NCBI RefSeq assembly: GCF_902500225.1
Contig: NZ_LR722651.1
Location: 310,001 to 374,000 of the forward strand
Origin: Buttiauxella massiliensis
GTDB taxonomy: Bacteria; Pseudomonadota; Gammaproteobacteria; Enterobacterales; Enterobacteriaceae
Reading direction: 5' to 3'
Length of the DNA: 64,000 nt
Each line of letters opens with the position of its first letter. Within the stretch, counting starts at the first letter, position 1. Shown here one piece after another: positions 30,384-39,270 of the stretch. Made by a program: the position numbers and the translations under genes. The notes below the pieces were generated by a model that saw nothing but the letters and a program-made list of their open reading frames with translations, searched no databases and was not told the origin of the DNA.

Positions 30384-30968
30384 ATGCTGTCTTTAGAAGA
30401 GCGCGCACGCCGATATGCAACGAAAGCTCATGCAGCTTGCGATCAGCGCCGCAAATATACTCTTGAGCCATATATCGTCCATCCAGCAGCCGTGGTGGAG
30501 ATAGTCAGGAGCGTTTCTCCCATTGAGGAAGTGCTCGCGGCAGCCTGGTTGCACGACACTGTTGAGGACACCGGCACCACGCTTATCGACATTCAGGAGC
30601 ACTTTGGCCCGGATGTGGCGACTTTGGTGGCAATGGTTACCAACCCTGAACAACTCCCCGGCACCAATCGCATGCATCGTAAACGTGCTCACTTCCTGCA
30701 TACCGCCAACGCAAGCCAGGAAGCGCAAACCATCAAACTGGCTGACATCATCGATAACACGCGTGAAATTTTGCTCTACGACCCGCACTTTGCTCGAGTC
30801 TATTTGATAGAAAAACGTATTCAGTTGGCAGGGTTACAGCGGGGAAATGAGATTTTAAAAGCACAAGCGGAAGGCATTATAGAACAGGGAATTTCACAAT
30901 TAATGATGCCGCCGTATAACGTCCCGGCGGCATGGTTTGCGGCATTAATGGCTCGCTATCAAGCGTGA
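30384..30968 (+). CDS. HD-domain hydrolase, MESH1/SpoT-hydrolase-like
   Basis: 194 aa. The HD metal site is complete: H33, H57-D58 (AAWLHDTVEDTG), E61-D62 and D121 (IKLADIIDN). This spacing and the ED pair are those of (p)ppGpp hydrolase domains of SpoT and the stand-alone MESH1 family. No synthetase, TGS or ACT domain is present. A pyrophosphohydrolase acting on (p)ppGpp or a related nucleotide is inferred, not shown. AGAGG lies 5 nt before the ATG. It is absent between eptB and yhjX in E. coli K-12, and its last 10 bp overlap the end of convergent yhjX. Confidence 0.8.
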   Translation: MLSLEERARRYATKAHAACDQRRKYTLEPYIVHPAAVVEIVRSVSPIEEVLAAAWLHDTVEDTGTTLIDIQEHFGPDVATLVAMVTNPEQLPGTNRMHRKRAHFLHTANASQEAQTIKLADIIDNTREILLYDPHFARVYLIEKRIQLAGLQRGNEILKAQAEGIIEQGISQLMMPPYNVPAAWFAALMARYQA

Positions 30969-32161
30969 GCTTCTTGATAAACTTCGCGCGCTGGAGTGCG
31001 GATGGTGGTGGAAATCGCCAGAGACAAAATCAGCAGGGCAAAGATGACGCAGAAGGTCACGTAGAAGCCGCCGAAGATAGAAGCGATAATCGAACCACAA
31101 ATGCTGCCGATACCGAATCCTAAGTAAATCACACCGTAGTTTTTAGTCAGGTTATTCAGACCAAAGAACTCGCTCACCAGTGATGGGTAAACGGTGATGG
31201 TGCCGCCGAAGTTAAACGCTACACAGGCAATCGCTGCAAAGAAAGTCACTTCATTAAGTGGAGCGAACAACAGTGCAGCCATACCGACTAAAGAAATAAC
31301 CTGACCGATAGTGATAACGCGGATACGAGCAATTTTATCGGACAGAATACCCAGCACCAGGCGGCCACTCAGGTTCGCAATTGCAATAACGGTTACCGCG
31401 TTTGCCGCAGACTCAGCAGTCAAATGCACCATGCCTTGTGCGATATCTTTTGCTACGCCGATAACATACAAACCACTCATGCAGGCAGTCAGGAACATGA
31501 CAGCTAGCATCCAATACTGTGGTTTACGCATAGATTCTGCCAGGGTGTAATCTTTTTCAGCTACACCATTTGCGGTTTTAACTTCCTGTAATGGCGCATC
31601 TTTCATCAGTAATGAACCGAGAAGAATCATCACCATCGCCAAGCCACCCCAAATCATAAAGGTGCTTTCCAGGCCGACGGTCGCCAGCAAATGGCTGTCG
31701 ATATATTTGAAGCCCAGGCTGCCGAGGCCGTAAGAGCCAATGGCAAATGCGGAAATCAGACCTTTACGCTCCGGGAACCATTTCACGCAGTTGGAGAGCG
31801 TTAACAGGTAACCTGCACCATCTGCCAGGCCCACCAGCACACCGGCACTCAACCACAGCATCAGCAAGTTATTGGAATGTGCGGTCAGGAAGAAGCCGAC
31901 ACCCAGCAGCACGCCAGCCGCCATCGTCACTTTACGAACGCCAAAACGTTCCTGCAATTTGCCCGCAACGGAAGAGGAAATCGCAAGTCCGAGGCTTAAT
32001 AAACCAAAGGAGAATGCTACCTGGCTGATTGGCTCACCCAGTTTTTGCGACAGTGCGCTATTGAACAAGCTCCAGGTATAAACGGAACCCAGTGCAAACT
32101 GGGTAATGATGGTGCCGATCAGAGTTAACCAACGGGTACGGTTGTAGGTAGAATTATTCAT
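30959..32161 (-). CDS. yhjX: pyruvate-responsive MFS transporter YhjX
   Basis: 400 aa, 12 TM helices, oxalate/formate-antiporter-like branch of the major facilitator superfamily. Long stretches such as SNCVKWFPERKGLISAFAIG and KPQYWMLAVMFLTACMSGLY are the same as E. coli YhjX. In E. coli the gene is induced by the YpdAB pyruvate-sensing system. A match to the YpdB operator lies upstream at 32241-32271. The start MNNSTYNRTRW has GCGGA 8 nt before it; a TTG five codons upstream is less likely. Confidence 0.94.
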   Translation of the reverse strand: MNNSTYNRTRWLTLIGTIITQFALGSVYTWSLFNSALSQKLGEPISQVAFSFGLLSLGLAISSSVAGKLQERFGVRKVTMAAGVLLGVGFFLTAHSNNLLMLWLSAGVLVGLADGAGYLLTLSNCVKWFPERKGLISAFAIGSYGLGSLGFKYIDSHLLATVGLESTFMIWGGLAMVMILLGSLLMKDAPLQEVKTANGVAEKDYTLAESMRKPQYWMLAVMFLTACMSGLYVIGVAKDIAQGMVHLTAESAANAVTVIAIANLSGRLVLGILSDKIARIRVITIGQVISLVGMAALLFAPLNEVTFFAAIACVAFNFGGTITVYPSLVSEFFGLNNLTKNYGVIYLGFGIGSICGSIIASIFGGFYVTFCVIFALLILSLAISTTIRTPAREVYQEAHA

Positions 32162-32240
32162 GGCAGATGTCCGCAAAATTTAAGAGAAATCTTCTGCTGC
32201 CAAGAGTAACGAAGTGCATTTTATTCCAGGAGAAAAAGGC

Positions 32241-32271
32241 ATGAAGTGCATTCAGGCCGGAATGAAATGCA
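32241..32271 (-). promoter_or_regulatory. YpdB-type operator of yhjX
   Basis: Minus strand TGCATTTCAT, 11 nt, TGCACTTCAT. The published E. coli YpdB site is GGCATTTCAT-N11-GGCATTTCAT, so spacing is exact and each half matches at 8-9 of 10. A third similar half, TGCACTTCGT, lies at 32209-32218 on the same strand. Confidence 0.82.
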
Positions 32272-32399
32272 CCTGAGAGGGTATGAATGGCCTGGACGTT
32301 GATTCAAAAATGAATAACGTTAGTAGTTACTATCAATATAAGGTACGTAAACACTGATTATTAAATGTTAAATATATCAATTTAAGGTTACGTTAATGA

Positions 32400-33116
32400 T
32401 CAAAAACGCGCACTGACGCCAACGTTATATATATATGCCTCACCCGTCGTTAATCCTTCGGCTTGCGACATAGAAGCAAACGCTGCCATATTTTTACCAA
32501 TTGGCATATCGGCACCCACGGTCACATCCATCCAGCTCGCATCCTGACTCGTCACGACATTTGTTCGCAGTCCTGACTGTGCCTTCCAGAGATTTTCACC
32601 ATATTGATGGTTATAGCTAACTTGGGCCCACGGGCGCAGATAGCCGACCGACGAATCCAGACGCCAACCCACAGTAGAGACACTGGCATGCCAGAGTTGA
32701 TCGGTAAATTGCGCGGCAACAGCAGAGTCACCATATTCGTTGTAAATACTCGTGGATGAGCCATCCCAGCTGTATTTTGCTGTCGGGCCGGTTGTGATAT
32801 TGCCAGGCAAAGAGATATTCCAGCCGATGCCCAAAAGTGAGGTATCAGCGCTAATATTATCGTTACCAGAAACGAGCATCAGCCCCTCCTGGTTTTGGGA
32901 GGTAAAAGAAGAATTAATCCTTTCTGCGAGAATATCGTTGTAGCTTGGTTGGCGATTACTGTCCCAAGTGTAACGATCCTGCGCTTCGCCCGAAGTTTCT
33001 TCGGCGACATATTCTTGTTGCCAGGCAAATACATTCGTAGCATGTGACAGGCAACACAAAGCCAGCACCGTGGAGAAAGTGACACGGCGACCACTGCGTA
33101 TAATTTTGATCATCAA
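32400..33116 (-). CDS. yhjY: YhjY, outer-membrane autotransporter-barrel-like protein
   Basis: 238 aa with an N-terminal signal peptide (cleavage near VFA-WQ, residue 31) and a C-terminal region that looks like an autotransporter beta-domain: alternating hydrophobic strands, GWRLDSSVGYLRPWAQVSYN, and a terminal Phe (VSARF). No passenger domain or lipase motif is present, so it is probably a small outer-membrane barrel. Its place between yhjX and tag matches E. coli yhjY. Function is unknown. Confidence 0.8.
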   Translation of the reverse strand: MMIKIIRSGRRVTFSTVLALCCLSHATNVFAWQQEYVAEETSGEAQDRYTWDSNRQPSYNDILAERINSSFTSQNQEGLMLVSGNDNISADTSLLGIGWNISLPGNITTGPTAKYSWDGSSTSIYNEYGDSAVAAQFTDQLWHASVSTVGWRLDSSVGYLRPWAQVSYNHQYGENLWKAQSGLRTNVVTSQDASWMDVTVGADMPIGKNMAAFASMSQAEGLTTGEAYIYNVGVSARF

Positions 33117-33283
33117 AACGACTCCAGAAAAGAGCCAAATCCGGCGATATTATTAGTCTTTTTGTCGGGCTTGCGGATAACCCCTAAATAACTCATGGTG
33201 TATCAAGATGGCCCTGAATTAACTATTGTCGCTTTATTTCGCACGTCAAGTTGGCACGAGAAATTTCATCAAAGGAGAAACGT

Positions 33284-33847
33284 ATGCTGCGTTGTGGATG
33301 GGTATCCAATGACCCGCTCTATATCGAGTACCACGATAAGGAATGGGGTGTGCCGATGACTGACGGGCAACACCTGTTTGAGATGATTTGCCTTGAAGGA
33401 CAACAGGCCGGTTTATCATGGATAACCGTGCTGAAAAAACGCGAAAACTACCGTCGCTGCTTTAAAAATTTCGATCCGCAGGCCGTGGCTTTACTGCAAC
33501 CGGAAGATGTCGACGAACTGGTACAGGATGCCGGTATTATCCGTCATCGCGGGAAAATAGAAGCCATCATCAATAACGCGAAAGCGTATCTGGCGATGGA
33601 AGCCAACGGTGAGAAATTCCCGGAGTTTGTCTGGTCGTTTGTCGATAACCAGGCACAGATTACACAGGCGGCAACGCTTGCAGAAATCCCTACCACCACC
33701 CCCGCTTCCGACGCGTTATCAAAAGCGCTGAAAAAACGCGGCTTTAAGTTTGTGGGGTCAACCATTTGCTACTCATTTATGCAGGCCTGTGGACTGGTCA
33801 ATGACCACGTCACCACTTGCTTCTGCCATCCCGATAATCTCAAATGA
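33284..33847 (+). CDS. tag: 3-methyladenine DNA glycosylase I (constitutive)
   Basis: 187 aa HhH-superfamily base-excision repair enzyme that removes 3-methyladenine. The structural zinc ligands are visible as C4 and H17 near the N terminus and the His/Cys pair in NDHVTTCFCHP near the C terminus; the conserved LSWITVLKKRENYR segment is present. AAAGGAG precedes the ATG at 33284. A longer in-frame start 11 codons upstream is not supported. It overlaps yiaC by 4 bp. Confidence 0.95.
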   Translation: MLRCGWVSNDPLYIEYHDKEWGVPMTDGQHLFEMICLEGQQAGLSWITVLKKRENYRRCFKNFDPQAVALLQPEDVDELVQDAGIIRHRGKIEAIINNAKAYLAMEANGEKFPEFVWSFVDNQAQITQAATLAEIPTTTPASDALSKALKKRGFKFVGSTICYSFMQACGLVNDHVTTCFCHPDNLK

Positions 33848-34284
33848 TTCGCCGCCTACAGCCTGGTGAAATGGATGAACTGATTGAAATCTGGCTTGCC
33901 AGCACGATTCAGGCTCATCCATTTATTAGCGAAAATTACTGGCACGAAAGTGAGTCCATCGTACGGAATGTCTATATTCCGCAATCTGCGACCTGGGTTT
34001 ATCTGCATCAGGGCAAAGTGGTGGGATTTATTAGCGTGCTGGATTCGCTATTTATTGGCGCACTGTTTGTTAGCGAACCTTTTATAGGCAAAGGAATGGG
34101 GCAAGCGTTGATGGAGCACGTCAAAGCGCTTTATCCCTCACTGAGCCTTGAGGTTTACCAGAAGAATCATCGGGCAGTACATTTCTACCATCACCAGGGC
34201 TTTCGCATTGAAGAAAGCGCCTGGCAAAACGAAACGCACCACCCGACATGGATTATGAGCTGGCAGGCGGAGCAAATGCTGTAA
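33844..34284 (+). CDS. yiaC: GNAT-family N-acetyltransferase YiaC
   Basis: 146 aa GNAT fold. The acetyl-CoA loop region reads [19 protein letters not shown], with the following [21 protein letters not shown] motif. In E. coli YiaC acts as a protein lysine acetyltransferase. Its ATG overlaps the tag stop (ATGA), so it is translationally coupled. Its 3' end overlaps the convergent bisC by 32 bp. Confidence 0.9.
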   Translation: MIRRLQPGEMDELIEIWLASTIQAHPFISENYWHESESIVRNVYIPQSATWVYLHQGKVVGFISVLDSLFIGALFVSEPFIGKGMGQALMEHVKALYPSLSLEVYQKNHRAVHFYHHQGFRIEESAWQNETHHPTWIMSWQAEQML

Positions 34285-36583
34285 CTTCCGGTACCGGGCC
34301 GAGATACTTTTCGGCCCACACCAGAGACGAGTTTGCAGCACAGCCATTTGCCAACCGCGAAGTCGGAATATCGAGCGTCAGCACATTTACCGCACCGTTT
34401 TTACACAGTTTTTCATCGTCTAAATCCGGCCATGCCCCCTGGTGAATACAGACCACTCCAGGCTTTATGCCTTCGGTTACCAGCGCACCCACCAGCACCT
34501 GCCCACGCGCATTCCAGACACGCACTAAATCACCATCCGCAATGCCACGTTCAGCCGCATCTTTTGGATGCAACGTTAACGGCTCACGCCCGGCAATGGC
34601 GTATTTGTCACGCAATGCCGCATAGTTGAGTTGGCTATGCAGGCGGTGTGCCGGATGAGATGAAAGCAGTTGAAGTTGGCCGGACTGCGCATTGCCTTGC
34701 CATTCGTCTGGCGCAAGCCAGGTCGGATGCGGAGGGCAATCAGCGTAACCAAAACTGGCAATACGCTCGGAATAAATTTCGATTTTCCCGCTTGGTGTTT
34801 TTAATGAATTAGCCTGCGGATCATGGCGGAAATCAGCGAAACGGATAAATCCGGCGTTCTTTTCACTTTCCGGCATTTCTATCAGTTGGTTAGCTTCCCA
34901 GAACTGTTTAAATTCCGGCAGTTCTACCTGCTGTGTCGCACCGCGCTTGCGCGCAATGTCATAGAACTCTTCCAGCCATTGCAGCTCGGTTTTTCCTTCA
35001 CTAAAACGGGCTTCGCCGCCCTCTTCCCACAATGCACTGAGCTGGGCAAAAACATCGAAATCATTGCGCGCCTCCCCTTGTGGGGAAACGACCTGCTTCA
35101 TCGGCACTAAATGCTGGTTACTGTAATCACCGGTCATCGTTAAATCATTGCGCTCAAACGATGTGGTGATCGGCAACACAATATCTGCGTGTTTTGCGGC
35201 CGCCGTCCAGAAGCATTCGGAAATAACGACCAACTCCGGTTTCTGCCAGGCTTTTATTAGACGATTGGTATCTTGATGGTGGGTAAAATTACCGCCTCCC
35301 GCCCACCAGAGCATGCGAATATCCGGGAATATTTTTTGCTGCCCGTTGTGCTGATACTCGCCACCTGGGTTTTCCAGCGCCTCAACAATGCGTGCCACCG
35401 GGATTTTCTCGACAGCATCTGTACCGTTTGCCACCGTTCCCTGCATTGAACCCAGCACCGCCGCGCGTCGCGTCGGGTTTCCGCCGTTCGCAAAGTGATA
35501 AGACAAACCAAAACCGCCGCCCGGCGTACCAATTTGCCCCAGCATCGCGGCAAGCGTGACCAGCATCCAGTGCTTTTGCTCGCCATACTGCTGGCGCTGC
35601 ATCCCCCAGCCCGACATCAGCATGGTGCGATTGCGGCTAAACACCTGCGCCAGATATTCAATGGTTTGCACCGGCACACCACAAATCTTCGCTGCCCATT
35701 CGGCATTTTTCGGCTGGCCATCGGTTTCACCCGTCAGATAAGCGGCGAATTTTTCGTAGCCATGAGTACAGCTCGCCAGGAAGTCTGTGTCGTGCCAGCC
35801 GTGTTTAACCAGCGTATGCGCGATACCCAACATCAACGCGACATCAGTTCCCATATTTGGAGCAATCCACTGGGCATTTTCACCAAAAAAATCCACCGTT
35901 TCCGATCGCATCGGATCAATGGCGATCACGGTTTTACCGCTGTTTTTCAGTTGCTCAAAAAACTTCACGCCCTGTTCGTCGCTGGCGTTCCAGGCAATCT
36001 TTAGTGTGTTCAATGGGTTGGCACTCCAAAGCACCACCACATCGCTGTGCTCCAGCACCAGCGGCCAGCTGGTTTGCTGCTGATAAACCTCATTTGAGCC
36101 AACCACATACGGCATAATGACTTGTGCCGCACCGGTGGAGTAATCCCCCAAATGCCCGGTATAGCCACCCGCCAAATTCATATAACGCTGTAATAACGTA
36201 GACGCTTTATGAAGCACCCCATTGGAGCGCCAGCCGTAGGAACCCGCGAAAATAGACGCTGCTCCATAAGTCTTGCGAATGCGTTGGTGCTGCTGGTGAA
36301 TCAACTGGAGCGCTTCATCCCAGCTGATACGCACATACTCATCTTCACCCCGCACACCTTGTGGTGCCTCGGGTGAGACAAGAAAACCTTTCCTGGCCAT
36401 GGGATACTGCACACGAGCTTTACTGTGTACCTGGTCCGGAACTGCGCTTTGCAATGAATTCTCATGCCCGGTTTCCAATGCCCCTCTGGAAGCGAGAACT
36501 CGCTCTCCGTCAGTTTCAACGATCATCGGGCCCCAGTGTGCGGCAGTTAGAATTTTCTTGTTTGATGAGAATGCGTTAGCCAA
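34253..36583 (-). CDS. bisC: biotin sulfoxide reductase (molybdopterin)
   Basis: 776 aa cytosolic DMSO-reductase-family molybdoenzyme that reduces biotin sulfoxide, and free methionine-S-sulfoxide in E. coli. There is no signal peptide and no N-terminal Fe-S motif. The Mo-ligand serine lies in [12 protein letters not shown]. Cofactor-binding stretches include [34 protein letters not shown] and the C-terminal [13 protein letters not shown]. Length agrees with E. coli BisC (777). It is divergent from yiaD and convergent with yiaC. Confidence 0.95.
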   Translation of the reverse strand: MANAFSSNKKILTAAHWGPMIVETDGERVLASRGALETGHENSLQSAVPDQVHSKARVQYPMARKGFLVSPEAPQGVRGEDEYVRISWDEALQLIHQQHQRIRKTYGAASIFAGSYGWRSNGVLHKASTLLQRYMNLAGGYTGHLGDYSTGAAQVIMPYVVGSNEVYQQQTSWPLVLEHSDVVVLWSANPLNTLKIAWNASDEQGVKFFEQLKNSGKTVIAIDPMRSETVDFFGENAQWIAPNMGTDVALMLGIAHTLVKHGWHDTDFLASCTHGYEKFAAYLTGETDGQPKNAEWAAKICGVPVQTIEYLAQVFSRNRTMLMSGWGMQRQQYGEQKHWMLVTLAAMLGQIGTPGGGFGLSYHFANGGNPTRRAAVLGSMQGTVANGTDAVEKIPVARIVEALENPGGEYQHNGQQKIFPDIRMLWWAGGGNFTHHQDTNRLIKAWQKPELVVISECFWTAAAKHADIVLPITTSFERNDLTMTGDYSNQHLVPMKQVVSPQGEARNDFDVFAQLSALWEEGGEARFSEGKTELQWLEEFYDIARKRGATQQVELPEFKQFWEANQLIEMPESEKNAGFIRFADFRHDPQANSLKTPSGKIEIYSERIASFGYADCPPHPTWLAPDEWQGNAQSGQLQLLSSHPAHRLHSQLNYAALRDKYAIAGREPLTLHPKDAAERGIADGDLVRVWNARGQVLVGALVTEGIKPGVVCIHQGAWPDLDDEKLCKNGAVNVLTLDIPTSRLANGCAANSSLVWAEKYLGPVPEVTAFAPPASS

Positions 36584-36749
36584 TTCGGGCTCCCTTATTT
36601 ACAGGTGTTGTGCAGGTGGCGGCCTGATGGCCACTCAATATTTTGTTTACAAATTCAGACGACTCTATAGAAATTTCTACACATTCACACGGCATAATCA
36701 ACCGCCGCTGAAGTCGCGGTTGAGTTATTAAATTCACAAAGGAAATGAG

Positions 36750-37412
36750 ATGAAAAAACGCGTCATGATGATTGCCGCCATTGTTTGCGGCACGTTAGCA
36801 GTTTCTGGTTGTACTACGAACCCTTACACCGGCGAACGTGAAGCAGGGAAATCAGGCATTGGAGCCGGTATTGGCTCGCTGGTAGGCGCAGGCGTTGGCG
36901 CTCTCTCCTCATCGAAAAAAGATCGCGGCAAAGGCGCTTTGATTGGTGCCGCAGCAGGTGCTGCATTAGGTGGTGGCGTCGGTTATTACATGGATGTGCA
37001 GGAAGCGAAACTTCGCGAAAAAATGCAGGGAACGGGCGTGAGTGTGACGCGTAGTGGCGACAACATCGTGCTTAACATGCCAAACAATGTCACCTTCGAC
37101 AGCAGCAGCGCAACACTGAAACCGGCTGGTGCGAATACCCTGACCGGAGTGGCAATGGTATTAAAAGAATACCCAAAAACTGCGGTTAATATCGTTGGTT
37201 ACACTGACAGCACCGGCAGCCAGGAGCTGAACATGAAACTTTCCCAGCAGCGTGCAGATGGTGTGGGTAGCGCGCTGATTACACAAGGTGTGGCAGCAAA
37301 CCGTGTGCGTACCACAGGTGCAGGCCCGGCGAATCCAATCGCCAGCAACAGCACGGCTGAAGGCAAAGCGCAGAACCGCCGCGTAGAAATTACGCTGAGC
37401 CCACTGTCTTAA
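36750..37412 (+). CDS. yiaD: YiaD, OmpA-family lipoprotein
   Basis: 220 aa. A signal peptide with lipobox VSGC (Cys about residue 21) precedes a glycine-zipper stretch (GIGAGIGSLVGAGVG, then ALIGAAAGAALGGGVGYY), then a C-terminal OmpA-like peptidoglycan-binding domain with NIVGYTDSTGSQELN and NRRVEITLSP. An outer-membrane lipoprotein tethered to peptidoglycan is expected. In E. coli it suppresses a bamD defect when overproduced. AAAGGAAATGAG precedes the ATG. Confidence 0.94.
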   Translation: MKKRVMMIAAIVCGTLAVSGCTTNPYTGEREAGKSGIGAGIGSLVGAGVGALSSSKKDRGKGALIGAAAGAALGGGVGYYMDVQEAKLREKMQGTGVSVTRSGDNIVLNMPNNVTFDSSSATLKPAGANTLTGVAMVLKEYPKTAVNIVGYTDSTGSQELNMKLSQQRADGVGSALITQGVAANRVRTTGAGPANPIASNSTAEGKAQNRRVEITLSPLS

Positions 37413-37433
37413 GCATTGGATTTGGCTGTATCT

Positions 37434-37456
37434 CGCCCTGGCTCATTGCCAGGGCG
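37434..37456. repeat. hairpin between yiaD and the convergent DUF5666-like gene
   Basis: Perfect 9-bp stem CGCCCTGGC, loop TCATT, GCCAGGGCG. There is no T-tract in either direction. It could serve as a 3'-end structure for both convergent transcripts. Confidence 0.5.
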
Positions 37457-37469
37457 AAAAACTCTGCAT

Positions 37470-38087
37470 TTACATCGGCGGTGTCAGGCCATCTTTACCA
37501 GCGGATATACCGCGTGCAACTAACTGACCTTTATCATCTTTCGCGGTGTGTAAAACGACTTTAGTACCTGGTTTCAACAGTGATTTATCCGCTGGGGTAA
37601 TCAGCACGACCGGAGCGTCATCCGGAACAATGACTGTTTTTTCCTGATCTTTAACCTTCACCGTCATCGTACGGCCATGACTATTAACCAGTTTTCCGAC
37701 CGTACCGTTGGTCATGGTGTTTACATTGCCGTCGGCAGACTCAAAAGGGTTAAACCCTTCACCCGATCCCCGCAAGCTCGGCGCGAATACATGTACTTCT
37801 AACGCTTTCAGCGTGCCATCAGCCTGCTGCACCGCCGCTGTGCCAATAAAACTATCAGGTTTGATATCACTTACTTTTGCCTCGCTGACGCTATTCACTT
37901 TAGTTTGATCGGTCAGTGCGATATCGAGCTTCTCCCCCTGCCGCGTGGTGATTTTGAGTGTATTACCATTCACAGCATCGATAATGCCACGCACCGGTCT
38001 GATAACATTTTCAGCTGCCGTCGCCATAGAACCAGCACTCAGCAGCAATGCGCTGAGCAGCAAAGCGGAAAAACAATGCTTAGTCAT
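37470..38087 (-). CDS. periplasmic DUF5666-like protein
   Basis: 205 aa with a clear signal peptide (cleavage ATA-AENV, about residue 25). Two repeats of a small beta-rich unit follow, each with the pattern G-I/V-hydrophobic-x-D/N-G-x-T-L/M-x-V-K (VRGIIDAVNGNTLKITT and TVGKLVNSHGRTMTVKV). This is the OB-like DUF5666 pattern. I know of no experimentally defined function. It has no E. coli K-12 counterpart beside yiaD. Confidence 0.7.
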   Translation of the reverse strand: MTKHCFSALLLSALLLSAGSMATAAENVIRPVRGIIDAVNGNTLKITTRQGEKLDIALTDQTKVNSVSEAKVSDIKPDSFIGTAAVQQADGTLKALEVHVFAPSLRGSGEGFNPFESADGNVNTMTNGTVGKLVNSHGRTMTVKVKDQEKTVIVPDDAPVVLITPADKSLLKPGTKVVLHTAKDDKGQLVARGISAGKDGLTPPM

Positions 38088-38286
38088 TTTTCTCTCCAGT
38101 ATTCAGTTTATGAATCATTAGCAAGCTTATTAAGGGTAATTCGCAAATGAAAACCGGTGAGGAAAGTCGTTTGAAAGAGTGTGTTTAAACATTTCGCCAA
38201 ATCGTGTGACGCCAGGCAGTCGCAGCTAAACTAACCATGATACGCTGCGTGAATACGCTTACCATCGTGCTGCTTCAGGAAGAGAT

Positions 38287-38583
38287 ATGGCTTACAAATT
38301 TGCTCTGATAGTGCTTATCCCACTTGCCATTATTGGCTGTTCATCGACTGATACCTCAGGCTATGACGGGCATAAAACCATTAGCCCGGCAGAGACTAAC
38401 GAGGCATTAATCATGCGCTCGCAATATCCGGATCAGTATTATGGCCGTGAAAATTTAACTACGGAGCAGCGCAGAGAAATAAGTGAGAAAATGCGTGCAG
38501 ACAGGCTGGAAGCACGAGGACGGCAGGATAACAGCACTGACAGTGGCGATGGCTTCGGGCAATCCGTTCCCCACGGGTTTTAG
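38287..38583 (+). CDS. small lipoprotein of unknown function
   Basis: 98 aa. Signal peptide with lipobox AIIGC (Cys18) followed by Ser-Ser-Thr, so probably an outer-membrane lipoprotein. The mature part is hydrophilic and charged, with a helical stretch rich in Arg and Glu (TTEQRREISEKMRADRLEAR). GGAAGAGAT lies just before the ATG. A bidirectional terminator follows. I do not recognise the family. Confidence 0.75.
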   Translation: MAYKFALIVLIPLAIIGCSSTDTSGYDGHKTISPAETNEALIMRSQYPDQYYGRENLTTEQRREISEKMRADRLEARGRQDNSTDSGDGFGQSVPHGF

Positions 38584-38607
38584 AACTCAGTCAATTTCAG
38601 AACCTAC

Positions 38608-38650
38608 AAAAACAAAAAACCCCGCTGGTGAGGCGAGGTTTTTTGTTTTT
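38608..38650. terminator. bidirectional terminator
   Basis: The stem AACAAAAAACCCCGC pairs with GGCGAGGTTTTTTGTT around a 6-nt loop, with A and T tracts on either side. It serves the lipoprotein gene on the plus strand and the DUF6404-like gene on the minus strand. Confidence 0.85.
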
Positions 38651-38666
38651 GCTACTTTATAAAAAG

Positions 38667-39014
38667 CTATACATCTTCCCAGGCGGGCAATCTATAGAAC
38701 CATCGACTCAAAGCATAATACACAGTCATTATTAAACCGAACGTGACTCCTGCTGACAGTATTTTTAACAACATAGCTTCGGCACTATCTCCATCATTCC
38801 TCCACTGCACAAACCACATAATTCCCCCCCACAGCACGCCAAAGTAGAGGCTGAAGTTCAGGAAAACTATGTAAAAAGGAACAAAATGTGGAGGCCGACA
38901 CTTGAAATTAAAACGCCAGAGTAAATTGACATAGGGTGGAGCATAGGTGCTTTTCCACATGCCCGTTTTGGCAAGCAAATTGAGCGCACGCTGTTTCTTC
39001 GCTTTGAAATCCAT
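38667..39014 (-). CDS. DUF6404-like small membrane protein
   Basis: 115 aa. The N-terminal cytosolic part has the pattern KKQRALNLLAKTGMWKSTYA, then PPYVNLLWRFNFKCRPPHF, and two TM helices follow (about 46-66 and 83-104). This arrangement fits the DUF6404 family of enterobacterial inner-membrane proteins, whose function is unknown. It shares a terminator with the convergent lipoprotein gene. Confidence 0.7.
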   Translation of the reverse strand: MDFKAKKQRALNLLAKTGMWKSTYAPPYVNLLWRFNFKCRPPHFVPFYIVFLNFSLYFGVLWGGIMWFVQWRNDGDSAEAMLLKILSAGVTFGLIMTVYYALSRWFYRLPAWEDV

Positions 39015-39270
39015 CTCTACTCATCTCCTGGTAATAGTTTTTAACCTCAAGGATATATCTCGTCTTTGAGTGACACTGAGTCTCATCCCCCATTTCTGGC
39101 AACATAAATTGCCGTTCAGGCTTTACATGCTGCCAATTTATCTCTCATTCAAAAGGTGTCAGGCCATAGGGTTTCATCGTCTTTGTGTGGTAGATTCCTC
39201 TCGATTTTTTGGCACAGTCAGTTTTATAAACTGACAATTGGCATCAACACCCCAAATAACACCTGAGAAA

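Noticed and set aside
34253-34284. 32-bp overlap of yiaC and bisC as a sequencing error
   Set aside because: Both C termini match their E. coli homologues in sequence and length, so the convergent overlap is real.
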